Shown: positions 10,215 to 19,526, counted from the first letter of the stretch. The stretch is DNA of 64,000 bases from Pontiellaceae bacterium B12227 (GCA_029432775.1 JAROAZ010000001.1:186001-250000), one strand, 5' to 3'. Notes: generated by a model from the sequence alone, not told the origin. Translations and numbers: made by a program.

Positions 10215-11615
10215 ATGGGAAAAACACTGTTTGAAAAAATCTGGGACAAGCACGTCGTCAAGGAATTGCCTGGCGGTGAAGTGCTGCTCTATATCGATCG
10301 CCACCTCGTTCATGAAGTAACGAGCCCGCAGGCGTTTGAAGGTCTTAAGCTGCACAACCGCAAGGTTCGCCATCCGGAGCTGACCTTTGCCACCACCGAC
10401 CACAACGTACCGACTGACAGCCGCACGGAGATCGTTGACCCGATCGCAAAGACACAGGTTGATGCGCTGGAACAAAACTGCGCAGAAAACGGCATCACCT
10501 TCTATGGGATGGAATCCGAGAAGCAAGGTGTTGTACATATTATCGGACCGGAGCAGGGTATCACTCTGCCGGGAACCACCGTGGTATGCGGCGACTCGCA
10601 CACGGCCACACACGGAGCATTCGGAGCAATTGCCTTCGGTATCGGAACGTCCGAAGTGGAGCACGTGCTGGCCACGCAGACGTTGCGCCAGACCAAGCCG
10701 AAACAATATAAAGTTGAATTCGTAGGAAAAGTTCCAGCGGGTGTAACGGCAAAAGACCTCGTACTGGAGCTGTGCGGCCAGATCGGCACCGCCGGCGGAA
10801 CCGGTTGCGCCTTCGAATTCTGTGGCGAAGCGATGAAAGACATTACTATGGAAGGTCGTCTGACGATCTGCAACATGGCGATTGAAGCGGGCGCGCGCTC
10901 GGGACTCATTGCTCCGGATCAGGTGACCATTGATTATGTGACGGCTGAGGATCGTCCGTTTGCTCCGAAGGATGAAGAGCTTGCAACATCCATCGCCTAC
11001 TGGAAGACCCTGTATTCCGATGAGGATGCCGTCTTCGATAAAACGCTCGTGATCGACGTTGAGAAACTCGAGCCGCAGGTCACCTGGGGCACCAGTCCCG
11101 GCATGGTGACCGGAATTAATTCGACCGTTCCTGCGCTGGATGCGGTTCCGGAATATGCTCCGGAAGATGTTCGCGCTGCTCTGGATTACATGGGGCTGGA
11201 ACCGGGTATGAAAATGACCGACATCAAAGTGGACGCCGTATTTATCGGAAGCTGCACCAACGGTCGTATCGAAGACCTGCGCGCTGCAGCAGCTGTGATG
11301 AAAGGGAAGAAGGTTGCGGACGGTGTTCGTGTGCTGGTGGTGCCGGGCTCTGAAAAGGTCCGCTATCAGGCCGAAGCGGAACGCCTCGACCGTATTTTCC
11401 ACGAAGCAGGTGCCGACTGGCGCTATGCCGGCTGTAGCATGTGTCTGGCAATGAACCCGGACAAACTGGCCGACAAGGAACGTTGTGCATCAACGTCCAA
11501 CCGTAACTTTGAAGGACGTCAGGGACGTGGAGGCCGCACTCATCTCGTCAGTCCGGCCATGGCTGCTGCTGCGGCAATTCACGGACACTTCGTTGACGTA
11601 AGGGAGATCGACTAA
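10215..11615 (+). CDS. leuC: 3-isopropylmalate dehydratase large subunit
   Basis: A 466-residue aconitase-family enzyme that, with LeuD, isomerises 2-isopropylmalate to 3-isopropylmalate in leucine synthesis. Seen: the N-terminal [12 protein letters not shown] block, [19 protein letters not shown], and the [4Fe-4S] ligand motifs SCTNGR and [11 protein letters not shown] near the C-terminus. Length matches the bacterial LeuC family. The stop codon overlaps the leuD start, so the two subunits are translationally coupled. No leuA or leuB lies next to it in the window. Confidence 0.97.
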   Translation: MGKTLFEKIWDKHVVKELPGGEVLLYIDRHLVHEVTSPQAFEGLKLHNRKVRHPELTFATTDHNVPTDSRTEIVDPIAKTQVDALEQNCAENGITFYGMESEKQGVVHIIGPEQGITLPGTTVVCGDSHTATHGAFGAIAFGIGTSEVEHVLATQTLRQTKPKQYKVEFVGKVPAGVTAKDLVLELCGQIGTAGGTGCAFEFCGEAMKDITMEGRLTICNMAIEAGARSGLIAPDQVTIDYVTAEDRPFAPKDEELATSIAYWKTLYSDEDAVFDKTLVIDVEKLEPQVTWGTSPGMVTGINSTVPALDAVPEYAPEDVRAALDYMGLEPGMKMTDIKVDAVFIGSCTNGRIEDLRAAAAVMKGKKVADGVRVLVVPGSEKVRYQAEAERLDRIFHEAGADWRYAGCSMCLAMNPDKLADKERCASTSNRNFEGRQGRGGRTHLVSPAMAAAAAIHGHFVDVREID

Positions 11616-12235
11616 TGGATAAATTTGAAACATTCACAGGAATTGTTTGTGCGGTTGACCGCGCGAACATCGATACGGACGCTCTGATTCCGAAAGAACA
11701 CTTGAAATCGATCAAGCGTACAGGCTTCGGTCCGGCGCTGTTCTCGGACTGGCGTTATAATGATGACGGCACCGACAATCCGGACTTCGTGCTGAACCAG
11801 CCGAAAGCGAAGGGATCGTCCATTCTGGTTGGTCGTAACAACTTCGGGTGCGGTTCCAGCCGTGAGCACGCAGTATGGGCCGTTGCCCAGCAGGGTTTCA
11901 AAGTGGTCATTGCTCCGATCGAAGGCGATATCCCGGGGTTTGCTGACATCTTCTGCAACAACTGCGCGAAGAACGGTGTGCTGACGGTTCAGCTTTCGAG
12001 TGCGGATGTGGATGCGATCTTTGAGATGGCTACTGCTGACGAACCGCTAGAAGCAACCGTGAGCCTGGAAGACCAGAAAGTCATCTTTGGTGAAACTGAA
12101 TTTATGTTCGAAGTGGACCCTTCCGTAAAAGAAAAGCTCCTTCAGGGGCTCGACGACATTGCGGAATCGCTGCTTTACGAAGCGGATATCAGCAACTTCG
12201 AAGCCGGGCACAGCACACAGATGCTTGGTGCTTAG
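11615..12235 (+). CDS. leuD: 3-isopropylmalate dehydratase small subunit
   Basis: A 206-residue partner of LeuC, the swivelling domain of the dehydratase. Family motifs seen are NIDTDALIPKEHLKSI near the N-terminus, LVGRNNFGCGSSREHAVWA in the middle, and FADIFCNNCAKNG. ATG 11615 overlaps the leuC stop (TAATG). A palindrome begins three bases after the stop, and a strong hairpin with T-run follows at 12268. Confidence 0.97.
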   Translation: MDKFETFTGIVCAVDRANIDTDALIPKEHLKSIKRTGFGPALFSDWRYNDDGTDNPDFVLNQPKAKGSSILVGRNNFGCGSSREHAVWAVAQQGFKVVIAPIEGDIPGFADIFCNNCAKNGVLTVQLSSADVDAIFEMATADEPLEATVSLEDQKVIFGETEFMFEVDPSVKEKLLQGLDDIAESLLYEADISNFEAGHSTQMLGA

Positions 12236-12238
12236 TCT

Positions 12239-12253
12239 TTCCAATCATTGGAA
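12239..12253. repeat. 15-bp palindrome TTCCAATCATTGGAA
   Basis: Exact copy of the window-wide palindrome, three bases after the leuD stop codon and just upstream of the leuCD terminator. The terminator stem itself carries a degenerate copy (TTCCAGTCTCTGGAA, 12274-12288). Confidence 0.95.
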
Positions 12254-12267
12254 GAACGGCTACAAAG

Positions 12268-12296
12268 AAAAGCTTCCAGTCTCTGGAAGCTTTTTT
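12268..12296 (+). terminator. Rho-independent terminator of leuCD
   Basis: AAAGCTTCCAG, a short loop, then CTGGAAGCTTTTTT: an 11-bp stem running into six T residues. It lies 32 bases after leuD and just before alr. Confidence 0.9.
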
Positions 12297-12310
12297 GTGT
12301 TTAGGGATCA

Positions 12311-13417
12311 ATGAAAAATTATCTGACAGCATCCATTTCCGAGTCCGCCGTGAGGCATAATATTTCCGTCCTGCGGAAACGGATCGGCCCCGATGTAAAA
12401 CTGTGCCCGGTGGTAAAAGACGACTGCTTCGGGCACGGAATGGATATTCTGTTTCCGGTTTTAGCAGAATGTACTGATGGATTTGCTGTGGCGGCTCCGA
12501 TGGAGGCGCTCGAGCTGCGCAGTAAAGGTTATCACGGTTTTATTCTGTGCTTCCTGTCAGCATATTTTGACGATTTTAAAGTACAGGATGAACTGGTCTG
12601 GCAGGAAATCACGCAGACGGTGATGTCGAAATCCGCATTGGATTCCATTGAGAAAGCGGCTCGCCGGGTCGGTAAGCCGGCCCGGGTGCACCTGAAGGTG
12701 GACACCGGCATGGGCCGACTTGGCGTTCCGGCCACACAGGCGGGCGATCTGATTGCTGCCATTCAGGAATCTGCCAATGTCGAGTTGTCCGGAATTTACA
12801 CGCACTTTGCCACGGCGGATGAACAGGACCGCACCGCAACACAAAATCAGCTCGATCTCTTCCGTTCGATTCTGCCTGAACAAGGCGGGGTGACCATACA
12901 TGCGGCCAATTCGGCGGCCACCCTGGACTGGCCGGAAACCCACTTCGATATGGTACGGATGGGAATTGCCATCTACGGGTGCCATCCCTCAGACCACATG
13001 CGCAACCGGGCTGATTTGAAGCCGTGTATGTCGGTAAAAGCCAAACTGATTTCCGTTAAACACATGCGGGAAGGCAGCCGCAGCGGATATGGACTGACCC
13101 ACGAGTTCAATCGCGACAGCCGGGTGGGCATTGTGCCGATCGGTTATGGCGACGGCTATTTCCGCAGCCTTTCCGGCCAGGCCGTGGTGCGCATCAATGG
13201 AAGAAATGCTCCGGTTTGCGGGCGTGTATCGATGGACCAGATGACCGTCGACGTTACCGATATCACCGATGCCAAAGTCGGCGATGAGGTGGAGATTATT
13301 TCGGCCGATCCCTCCGCCCCGAACTGTGTTGAAAATCTGGCGCGGTTGGCCGGCACGATTCCGTATGAAATCACCTGCCATCTCGGCCACAACATGCGGC
13401 ACCGGCTGGTCGATTAG
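12311..13417 (+). CDS. alr: Alanine racemase
   Basis: A 368-residue PLP enzyme interconverting L- and D-alanine for peptidoglycan. The PLP lysine block reads CPVVKDDCFGHG (K36; the usual family form is VVKANAYGHG, so this is a divergent version). The catalytic Tyr lies in SGYGLTHEF, and VDTGMGRLG, THFATAD, MVRMGIAIYG and VSMDQMTVDV are also family blocks. AGGGA lies only three bases before ATG 12311. It follows the leuCD terminator, so likely has its own promoter. It ends tail-to-tail with the next minus-strand gene, overlapping by three bases. Confidence 0.94.
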   Translation: MKNYLTASISESAVRHNISVLRKRIGPDVKLCPVVKDDCFGHGMDILFPVLAECTDGFAVAAPMEALELRSKGYHGFILCFLSAYFDDFKVQDELVWQEITQTVMSKSALDSIEKAARRVGKPARVHLKVDTGMGRLGVPATQAGDLIAAIQESANVELSGIYTHFATADEQDRTATQNQLDLFRSILPEQGGVTIHAANSAATLDWPETHFDMVRMGIAIYGCHPSDHMRNRADLKPCMSVKAKLISVKHMREGSRSGYGLTHEFNRDSRVGIVPIGYGDGYFRSLSGQAVVRINGRNAPVCGRVSMDQMTVDVTDITDAKVGDEVEIISADPSAPNCVENLARLAGTIPYEITCHLGHNMRHRLVD

Positions 13418-13971
13418 TTGTTCAGATTTTCTGAAGCCCGCTGGAATGCCGCGCCGCAATCGGGACAGATACCGTGGCTGAATTCAATTTTGGTATGTTC
13501 CTTCAGATAGGTATCAATGGCATGCCATTGGCCTTCATCGTCCTGGATCTGTTTGCACCCGCTGCACATATGATGAACTCCGCCGAGCTCTTTAACCGTT
13601 AGCAGGGCGCTTTGCAGCTTATTGTTGTCTGCCACCAACAGCTCCTGCTGCTGCAGCAGTTTTTTACGCCCGCGATGCATGTGGCCGATTGCATAGGCAA
13701 GGATCACCTGAAGCCCGATGTAGGCCGGTGAGCTGGCAAAGTAAACATAACTGGCTGAAACCGGAAACTGCTTGTAGATCAACGTCGTCAGTGGAATCAG
13801 CAGGAGCATTGAAAGCAATCCCGAGATGGTGCCCAGAAACCAGGACACCAAACTGACAATCCCGATTCCAAGGATGAAATAGGGCTGATCCGGCGGGACG
13901 ACAAAGCGCAAAGCACCCAAATAGGCTGCCATTCCTCCTGATACAATGATCAGTCTGGTATGCAATTTCAT
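13414..13971 (-). CDS. Membrane protein with coiled coil and kinase-tail-like Cys domain
   Basis: 185 residues. The N-terminal ~110 residues form about four hydrophobic helices (MASE-like membrane sensor). A short charged/coiled segment follows (RGRKKLLQQQELLVADNNKLQSAL in two parts), then a C-terminal domain with MCSGCKQIQDDEGQW and FSHGICPDCG. That CxxC...CxxC tail is commonly found at the ends of PAS/GAF sensor proteins and response regulators. No kinase, GGDEF or receiver domain is present, so it looks like a stand-alone sensor stub. Function unknown. It lies downstream of argC on the same strand with a 26-base gap. Confidence 0.75.
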   Translation of the reverse strand: MKLHTRLIIVSGGMAAYLGALRFVVPPDQPYFILGIGIVSLVSWFLGTISGLLSMLLLIPLTTLIYKQFPVSASYVYFASSPAYIGLQVILAYAIGHMHRGRKKLLQQQELLVADNNKLQSALLTVKELGGVHHMCSGCKQIQDDEGQWHAIDTYLKEHTKIEFSHGICPDCGAAFQRASENLNN

Positions 13972-13997
13972 ACGCTCATCCTGCTGTTCAATACCCG

Positions 13998-15047
13998 TTA
14001 TGGGTACTGACCAGGAGATGCAAGTGCTATGCCAGAATCGAGACCGAACATCAGGTTCATGTTCTGCATGGCATTGCCGGCCTGACCCTTCATCAGGTTG
14101 TCGATATGCGAAATCACCCGCAGGCGGTTGTTTCTTTCGTCTACATCAACCGTCAGGCTGCAATAATTGGTGCCCCGGATATCGGCAATACTGGCCGGGG
14201 TGGACGCGCCCTGAATACGTACAAATTGGTTGTTCTTGTTATACTCTCTATAGATTTCCAGCACTTCGTCCGCTTTCTGACCATCCAGTGTGGCGTAGAG
14301 GCACGACATAATGCCGCGGCAGACCGGAACCACCTGAGAGGTAAAGGTCATTTGGACCGTGTCGGAGCTCAGCAGGCTGAGTTCCTGCTCAACTTCAACC
14401 GTATGCTGGTGCCCCGCCAGTTTATAGGCGTTCATGTTGTCGTAGCGGTTCGGATAGTGGAACGCCGCATTGGGCTTTTTTCCTGCGCCTGAGACACCGG
14501 TTTTACAGTCGGCAATGATACTTTTCGGATCAATAATGCCGGCCGCAACCGCCGGCGCCAAACCGAGAATACAGCTGACGGCAAAACAGCCCGGGTTGCC
14601 CACCAGGTTGTTGGACTCGTTAATATCGTGAAGCTCGGCCAGGCCGTATTCTGTGCCTTCCAGCAGATCGGGCGATTTATGCGCCGGATCCAGACCGATA
14701 AAATTGGCATATTCGGCATAGCGCTCGGCCGTGCCGAAACGGAAGTCGCCGCTGTAGTCGATCACTTTGGCCCCGCGCTCCAGCTCGGCCGCGGCAGCCT
14801 GCATGCCTACACCATCCGGCGTGGAGAAAAAGACCACATCGTATTGTTCCTGCGTCCTGGGATCTTCCGGAGAGACAATCACATCATCACAAAAGCCGCG
14901 CAGATGCGGGAACACATCGCTCATCTTGCGCCCGGTGTCCGAAAGGCTGACCAGACATCCAATTTCCGCATCGGGGTGTTTCAGCAGTAGCTCGGTGATC
15001 CCGACTCCGCCATATCCACCCGCTCCAACAACTTTTGCTTTAATCAT
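13998..15047 (-). CDS. argC: N-acetyl-gamma-glutamyl-phosphate reductase
   Basis: 349 residues, the third step of arginine synthesis, NADPH-dependent. The N-terminal GAGGYGGVGITELL is the nucleotide-binding loop. GNPGCFAVSCILGLAP contains the catalytic Cys, and AGHQHTVEVEQELS contains the conserved His region. Length matches the family. Other arg genes, apart from argS at 48 kb, are not in the window. The start codon is preceded by an AGGAGAA-type site on the minus strand. Confidence 0.95.
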   Translation of the reverse strand: MIKAKVVGAGGYGGVGITELLLKHPDAEIGCLVSLSDTGRKMSDVFPHLRGFCDDVIVSPEDPRTQEQYDVVFFSTPDGVGMQAAAAELERGAKVIDYSGDFRFGTAERYAEYANFIGLDPAHKSPDLLEGTEYGLAELHDINESNNLVGNPGCFAVSCILGLAPAVAAGIIDPKSIIADCKTGVSGAGKKPNAAFHYPNRYDNMNAYKLAGHQHTVEVEQELSLLSSDTVQMTFTSQVVPVCRGIMSCLYATLDGQKADEVLEIYREYNKNNQFVRIQGASTPASIADIRGTNYCSLTVDVDERNNRLRVISHIDNLMKGQAGNAMQNMNLMFGLDSGIALASPGQYP

Positions 15048-15137
15048 AATAGTTCTCCTGTCAAAAATAAGGCGCAGAAACTAAACCAGAGCGCTAACCG
15101 AATCGACACAAAACTTCATCTATGAGAGCTTTGCCGA

Positions 15138-15629
15138 ATGAAAATCGGCATCCTTTCAGATACGCACGGCAATCTTCCAATTGTCGGAAAAGTCATAGAC
15201 CTTTTTCATGAACATCACCTCGGGGCTGTATTCCATTGCGGCGATATCGGTTCTTTCGAGGTCCTCATCCAGCTCGCAGAACTCAAGGTGCCGATTCATG
15301 CCGTGCTGGGCAACGTGGATCAGTTTTCCAATGATTGGAAATATGCTCCCCGTCCGGAGGGGCTTCAGCTGCATGGACGGTTCGGAGAGGTGACACTGGA
15401 GAACCGTCGGATCGCACTCCTGCACAGCGATGATTATTCGGCGCGCGACCGGGCCATGGCCTCCGGAGAGTATGATTATATTTTTACCGGCCATACACAC
15501 GAACTTCACGACTACACGGTCGGAAGCACCCGTTGCATCAATCCCGGCACCGCCGGCCGCGGGGTCCCGAACACCTGCGCGGTGCTTGATCTCAGAACCG
15601 GAGCGCTGCAACCGATCCATTTAGTTTAG
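15138..15629 (+). CDS. YfcE/MJ0936-like metallophosphoesterase
   Basis: A 163-residue calcineurin-like phosphoesterase. Metal-binding blocks are seen in order: ILSDTHGN, HCGDIGS, LGNVDQF, and TGHTHELHDY near the end. Proteins of this compact type hydrolyse phosphodiesters; the physiological substrate is usually unknown. The palindrome at 15326-15340 is translated within it as FSNDWK, and a variant copy lies at 15175-15189. It ends facing glpK, with a small inverted repeat between. Confidence 0.9.
   Translation: MKIGILSDTHGNLPIVGKVIDLFHEHHLGAVFHCGDIGSFEVLIQLAELKVPIHAVLGNVDQFSNDWKYAPRPEGLQLHGRFGEVTLENRRIALLHSDDYSARDRAMASGEYDYIFTGHTHELHDYTVGSTRCINPGTAGRGVPNTCAVLDLRTGALQPIHLV
15326..15340. repeat. 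15-bp palindrome TTCCAATGATTGGAA (in phosphoesterase gene)
   Basis: Exact copy inside a coding region, read as SNDWK. Another variant, TTCCAATTGTCGGAA, lies in the same gene at 15175-15189. Confidence 0.95.
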
Positions 15630-15636
15630 AGAGGGG

Positions 15637-15682
15637 CACAGGATAAAAAGGGATTAAAATCCTGACCATCCTGTTATCCCGT
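15637..15682. repeat. Small inverted repeat between converging genes
   Basis: 'caggataaaaagggat' opposite 'atcctgttatcc' forms an imperfect hairpin in the gap between the phosphoesterase gene and glpK. It may act as a two-sided terminator, though there is no T-run. It resembles dispersed 'ggataa...ttatcc' repeats. Confidence 0.55.
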
Positions 15683-15693
15683 CAAAACCTCAG

Positions 15694-17181
15694 CTAGTCC
15701 GCCCAGTCTTTGCAGCGTTCGACGGCTTTGAGCCATTTGGCGAAGCGGGTTTCGGCTTCGTCTTTACTGATGGAGGGTTCAAAGGTCCGGTCGATTTTCC
15801 GAAGGTTGGAAATCTCGGCGGGGCTTTCCCAGAAACCGACCGCCAGACCGGCGAGGGCGGCGGCGCCGAAAGCGGTGGTTTCGAGCAGTTGCGGGCGTTC
15901 AACCGGAACCTGCAGCAGGTCGGCCTGAATCTGGAGCAGCAGGTCATCGGCCGTAGCGCCGCCGTCGACTTTCAGGGTTTCCATCGGATGTCCGGCATCC
16001 CTTTCCATAGCGCGCAAAAGTTCCAATGATTGGAAGCAGATGGCTTCCTGCGCGGCACGGGCAATATGCGCCTTTCCGGTTCCCCGGGTCAGACCGATAA
16101 TGGTGCCGCGTGCCAGGGGATCCCAGTGGGGCGCTCCGAGCCCGGCAAAGGCCGGAACAAAATAGACGCCTCCCGAATCCGGAACCTGGGCGGCCAGTTG
16201 CTGGATATCGGAAGATGATTCAATCATACCGAGTTCATCGCGCAGCCATTGAACAACTGCCCCCCCGATAAAGGCGCTGCCTTCGAGGGCGTAGTTCACT
16301 TCTTCTCCGCGTTTCCATGCCACGGTGGTCAGCAGTTGGTTGCTGGAGGCCACGGGCTTGGTGCCGGTATTCTTCAGCAGGAAGATGCCGGTTCCATAGG
16401 TGTTTTTGGATGCGCCCGGCTCAAAACAGCCCTGACCAAACAGCGCGGCATGCTGGTCGCCGGCCATGCCGGAAATGGTGCAGCCGCATTCGCACAGTAA
16501 GGTATTCACAGAACCGTATATTTCGCTCGAAGATTTTACCGCCGGCATCATGCTTTCGGGAATAGTCAGCAGCTGCAGCAGTTCATCATCCCAGTCGAGG
16601 GTATGGATATTGAAGAGCAGGGTGCGGGAGGCATTGGATACATCCGTAATATGCTTTTCACCATGCGTCAGCTTCCAAACCAGCCACGTATCAATTGTCC
16701 CGAAAGCCAGTTCGCCTCTTTCCGCCCCGGCGCGGGCTCCATCGACGTTATCCAGAATCCACTTCACCTTGGTGCCGGAAAAGTAGGGGTCGAGCCGCAG
16801 CCCCGTCTTTTGCCGGAACAGCTCTTCCGTGCCATCCGCTTTCAGTTGATCGCAGAGTCCGGCGGTGCGGCGGTCCTGCCAGACGATCGCGTTATAAACC
16901 GGCTCGCCTGTCTTCCGATTCCAGACGACGGTGGTTTCGCGCTGATTCGTGATTCCGATGGCCTGCACATCTTCGGCGTGAATGCCGCCGTGGTGCATCG
17001 CTTTCTTTGCCGTGGCCTGCTGCGCTTCCCAGATTTCGTTCGGGTCGTGCTCCACCCATCCGGGCTGCGGATAGATCTGCCTGAATTCCTGCTGGGCGAC
17101 TTCACGGATCCGTCCATCATGATCAAACAGGATAGAGCGTGAACTGGTGGTACCTGCATCAAGGGCTAATACGCATTTCAT
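15694..17181 (-). CDS. glpK: Glycerol kinase
   Basis: 495 residues, phosphorylates glycerol to sn-glycerol 3-phosphate. FGGY-family blocks: [19 protein letters not shown] at the N-terminus, [32 protein letters not shown], and [13 protein letters not shown], with [18 protein letters not shown] near the C-terminus. Length is typical. It stands alone; no glpF or glpD neighbour is in the window. A perfect palindrome at 16021-16035 is translated as FQSLE in the segment [13 protein letters not shown], which is a position conserved in GlpK homologues, so the palindrome has been accommodated in a structured region. Confidence 0.96.
   Translation of the reverse strand: MKCVLALDAGTTSSRSILFDHDGRIREVAQQEFRQIYPQPGWVEHDPNEIWEAQQATAKKAMHHGGIHAEDVQAIGITNQRETTVVWNRKTGEPVYNAIVWQDRRTAGLCDQLKADGTEELFRQKTGLRLDPYFSGTKVKWILDNVDGARAGAERGELAFGTIDTWLVWKLTHGEKHITDVSNASRTLLFNIHTLDWDDELLQLLTIPESMMPAVKSSSEIYGSVNTLLCECGCTISGMAGDQHAALFGQGCFEPGASKNTYGTGIFLLKNTGTKPVASSNQLLTTVAWKRGEEVNYALEGSAFIGGAVVQWLRDELGMIESSSDIQQLAAQVPDSGGVYFVPAFAGLGAPHWDPLARGTIIGLTRGTGKAHIARAAQEAICFQSLELLRAMERDAGHPMETLKVDGGATADDLLLQIQADLLQVPVERPQLLETTAFGAAALAGLAVGFWESPAEISNLRKIDRTFEPSISKDEAETRFAKWLKAVERCKDWAD
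16021..16035. repeat. 15-bp palindrome TTCCAATGATTGGAA (in glpK)
   Basis: Exact copy inside glpK, read on the minus strand as FQSLE. Confidence 0.95.
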
Positions 17182-17435
17182 GCGAAAACTATAAAGGTCT
17201 ATTTCCTGAATAGAAGGTGGAAATCACTCTTTTTGGCGCCGCTAAACCGTAAATGTCAGGGGGGATTATAATTCTTATTTTTGAGAAAGGTAATTTGAAC
17301 ACTCTGCGGGAGGCCCTGTCTACTGCCCCAATCTGTTGCCACGTTTAGGGGTATTCGTCGGTGGATTAGGACATACGATTAATAAAATATGCTGACCGAA
17401 TGTGGTGACCTCTATTGCAACCTGGAGGGAACAAC

Positions 17436-18233
17436 ATGATAAAAAAGACTATTTTCAGTGCCATGCTGATGACCGTTACAGCGTCATTTGCGATTGAGTG
17501 GAATATTAGAAATTTTGAGCTGATTGACCCGGCATCGCTTTGGGATGTCTTTGTTTATACGCAGGAGGATGCGGATCAAAACGAAAACATCACAGAAGAT
17601 CTGATCGGTAAAACCTGGGGAATGAAATATAACCCGGACTATGAACTGGATGCTCAGAATTCCATTCAGCTGGATCTGGATCTCTGGGCGAAAAACGGCT
17701 GGTTTACGCTGGTCTGGGTGGATGACGCCACCGGCGAAACTCATCGCATTGCCAACAGTGCGGGCTGCGAGGGCGAGGGGCACTACCGACTGACGATCAG
17801 GATCGATAAGAACCATGAACTGGCCGATAAGCTCATGTACGGGCAGGGACAACTGACCAGCGTGCAGATGATCAACCGGGAAAAGCCGCAGCCCCCATAC
17901 GGCAACTGGTATGCCATGCAGTATTATGTTGATATTCTGGAATGGCAGATCAACGAAGACGTTGATGAATCTTTTCCGCCATCGTTTCCTGAAGACGGCT
18001 TTCCCACCCGCTCCCAAATTAGTTTTGATCCGGTTTCCGGACTGATGACCATACACTTTGAGCGGATCAGTGAAGAAGGCCAGCGCATTGAGATTGATGC
18101 GTCGGATTACGGCATTCAGGTCTCAACCAACCTGGTTTCCAATGAATGGTTCCATCTGGGTGACGGGCTGTCGGCTGTTATTGATGCGCTCGAGGACAAC
18201 ATGTTCTTCCGCCTCTTTTTTAAAGAGGAGTAG
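17436..18233 (+). CDS. Secreted protein of unknown function
   Basis: 265 residues. ATG 17436 is chosen because GGAGGGA lies just upstream and it gives a clean signal peptide (MIKKTIFSAMLMTVTASFA, cut before IEW). The mature part is rich in Trp, Asp and aromatic residues and looks like beta-structure. Its C-terminus (VSTNLVSNEWFHLGD... MFFRLFFKEE) resembles the short domain with a closing 'FYRL' segment often seen at the ends of Verrucomicrobia/Kiritimatiellota secreted proteins. No catalytic motif was recognised. Flanked by glpK (opposite strand) and a repeat-rich gap. Confidence 0.75.
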   Translation: MIKKTIFSAMLMTVTASFAIEWNIRNFELIDPASLWDVFVYTQEDADQNENITEDLIGKTWGMKYNPDYELDAQNSIQLDLDLWAKNGWFTLVWVDDATGETHRIANSAGCEGEGHYRLTIRIDKNHELADKLMYGQGQLTSVQMINREKPQPPYGNWYAMQYYVDILEWQINEDVDESFPPSFPEDGFPTRSQISFDPVSGLMTIHFERISEEGQRIEIDASDYGIQVSTNLVSNEWFHLGDGLSAVIDALEDNMFFRLFFKEE

Positions 18234-18666
18234 ATGCGCTGGAACAGGATCTTTTCCAAAGACTGAATCGGGCAGGCAAGGCGGTGTGAGTTAGACAGGA
18301 TGATGGAATGACAAGATCATGCTTCCGTCGTGCTCATTGGATAAGAAAAAAAACATCCTGTCATTTCATGATCCTGTCCTACTCACACGCCGCAATAGTT
18401 TTTGGCAGGGGAAAAAGGCAAATCCTGAATTCAGGAATGGAACCGAGGATAGCCATTGCGAGCAGATCGCGATCAATTGCAGATAGGCAGATAAGCAATT
18501 CGCTTCATTATTAAGGAGTAGTGCCGAGGTTGTTCTATCCTATGACGTCATCCATGTTTATCCGCGTCCATCCGTGGTTCATTTCTTTTTCCTGGAGCAT
18601 CGGTTTATCAGCAAACTCGGGCTGCAGGCGCTGCGACCTGCCCGTGACGCTCTTTGCCAGGATTCT
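18234..18666. other. Gene-free, repeat-bearing intergenic region
   Basis: About 430 bases without a credible gene. It contains the long inverted repeat at 18281-18393 and a further repeat-like phrase near 18548-18580 ('catccatgtttatccgcg'), a motif common in dispersed noncoding repeats. No promoter or RNA gene was recognised. Confidence 0.65.
18281..18393. repeat. Long inverted repeat, about 113 nt
   Basis: The left arm from 18281 (gcggtgtgagttagacagga, then tgatggaatgacaagat) pairs with a right arm ending at 18393 (aaacatcctgtcatttcatg, then atcctgtcctactcacacgc). The arms are about 40 nt each with few mismatches, and the loop is A-rich. A related 'gacaggat...' arm is found inside the antiporter gene at 30122-30258. 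Confidence 0.85.
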
Positions 18667-19332
18667 TTAAAGGAGCTGGTTGATGAAGGCGGCGATATCA
18701 TCAATCTCTTCCGGGCAGACGGAATGCTCCATGGCATAGGTTTTATACGAGCAGGAAAAGCCCTGTTCCTTCAGGTGTTCCAGCGCCTGGTCGGCGAGGA
18801 CGGGCGGCACAACCGGATCCAGCGTGCCGTGAGCAATCAGGATCGGCATGGTTTTGTTCGGGTATTCACTGCCATCATTGCACGGTACCGGGATGTATCC
18901 GGAGAGGGCGATGATGCCGGCGAGCGGCGCGGAATGACGCAGTCCCGTATGAAAGGCCACGGCACCGCCCTGGGAAAATCCTGCGAGGAGAATCTGTTCC
19001 GCCCGCATGCCGTTTTTGAGTTCCGCATCAATGAAGGCGGTAATCTGCTCTCGGCTTTGCTCCATGTCGTCCATCGAGACATCCCGTGTGGTGCCAATAC
19101 TTTTAATGTCATACCACGCTGGCATCGGCATACCGCCGTTCAACGTAACCGGACGCACCGGCGCATGCGGAAAGATAAACTTTACGGCCGCGCTCAGCTG
19201 CCGCTCCAGTTCGGGAACGATCGGCGCAAAATCATGCCCGTCAGCTCCCAGGCCATGCATCCAGATAACGGTAAGTTGCGGACTTGCGGTGTTGCCGGCC
19301 AGTACATGCGGTAAAAGGGGAGATGAGCTCAT
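18667..19332 (-). CDS. Carboxylesterase/phospholipase-type alpha/beta hydrolase
   Basis: 221 residues, the compact alpha/beta-hydrolase type of the EstB/acyl-protein-thioesterase family. VIWMHGLGADGHDF carries the oxyanion region, AGFSQGGAVAFHTGL carries the nucleophile Ser in GFSQG, and the C-terminal HGTLDPVVP and MEHSVCPEEI carry the catalytic Asp and His. No signal peptide, so cytoplasmic. The physiological ester is unknown. Transcribed divergently from the small-protein/nucleotidyltransferase pair, with a G-rich tract in the shared upstream region. Confidence 0.92.
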   Translation of the reverse strand: MSSSPLLPHVLAGNTASPQLTVIWMHGLGADGHDFAPIVPELERQLSAAVKFIFPHAPVRPVTLNGGMPMPAWYDIKSIGTTRDVSMDDMEQSREQITAFIDAELKNGMRAEQILLAGFSQGGAVAFHTGLRHSAPLAGIIALSGYIPVPCNDGSEYPNKTMPILIAHGTLDPVVPPVLADQALEHLKEQGFSCSYKTYAMEHSVCPEEIDDIAAFINQLL

Positions 19333-19417
19333 AAATATCCTTTGTCTATATTTTGTCTAAAGAAGCATAACCATTACACAATTCGGCATCCGGGAAAAGA
19401 GCTCTTTTATGCGCCGA

Positions 19418-19442
19418 GGGAAGGGGGGCGGGGGAAGGGGGG
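19418..19442 (+). other. Potential G-quadruplex tract
   Basis: Four runs of 3, 6, 5 and 6 guanines separated by 1-2 bases lie in the divergent intergenic region 86 bases upstream of the esterase start codon and 79 bases before the small gene. The spacing satisfies the usual quadruplex pattern. Only the sequence pattern is seen. Confidence 0.55.
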
Positions 19443-19511
19443 CTGCAGGACAGATTGAATCCGCATTCTGCGCATAAATCATTTTGCCTATATTCCCGTC
19501 GAACGCTAGGT

Positions 19512-19526
19512 TTCCAGCCTATGGAA
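19512..19526. repeat. Variant 15-bp palindrome holding a start codon
   Basis: TTCCAGCCTATGGAA keeps both ends of the palindrome; its ATG (19521) is the probable start of the small gene. Confidence 0.6.

Noticed and set aside
10200..11402. A 400-codon minus-strand open frame opposite leuC
   Set aside because: Antisense shadow of leuC; no recognisable protein features.
18117..18160. TTCCAATGAATGGTT near the end of the secreted protein gene
   Set aside because: Only the left half matches the palindrome and the right half lacks dyad symmetry; treated as chance.
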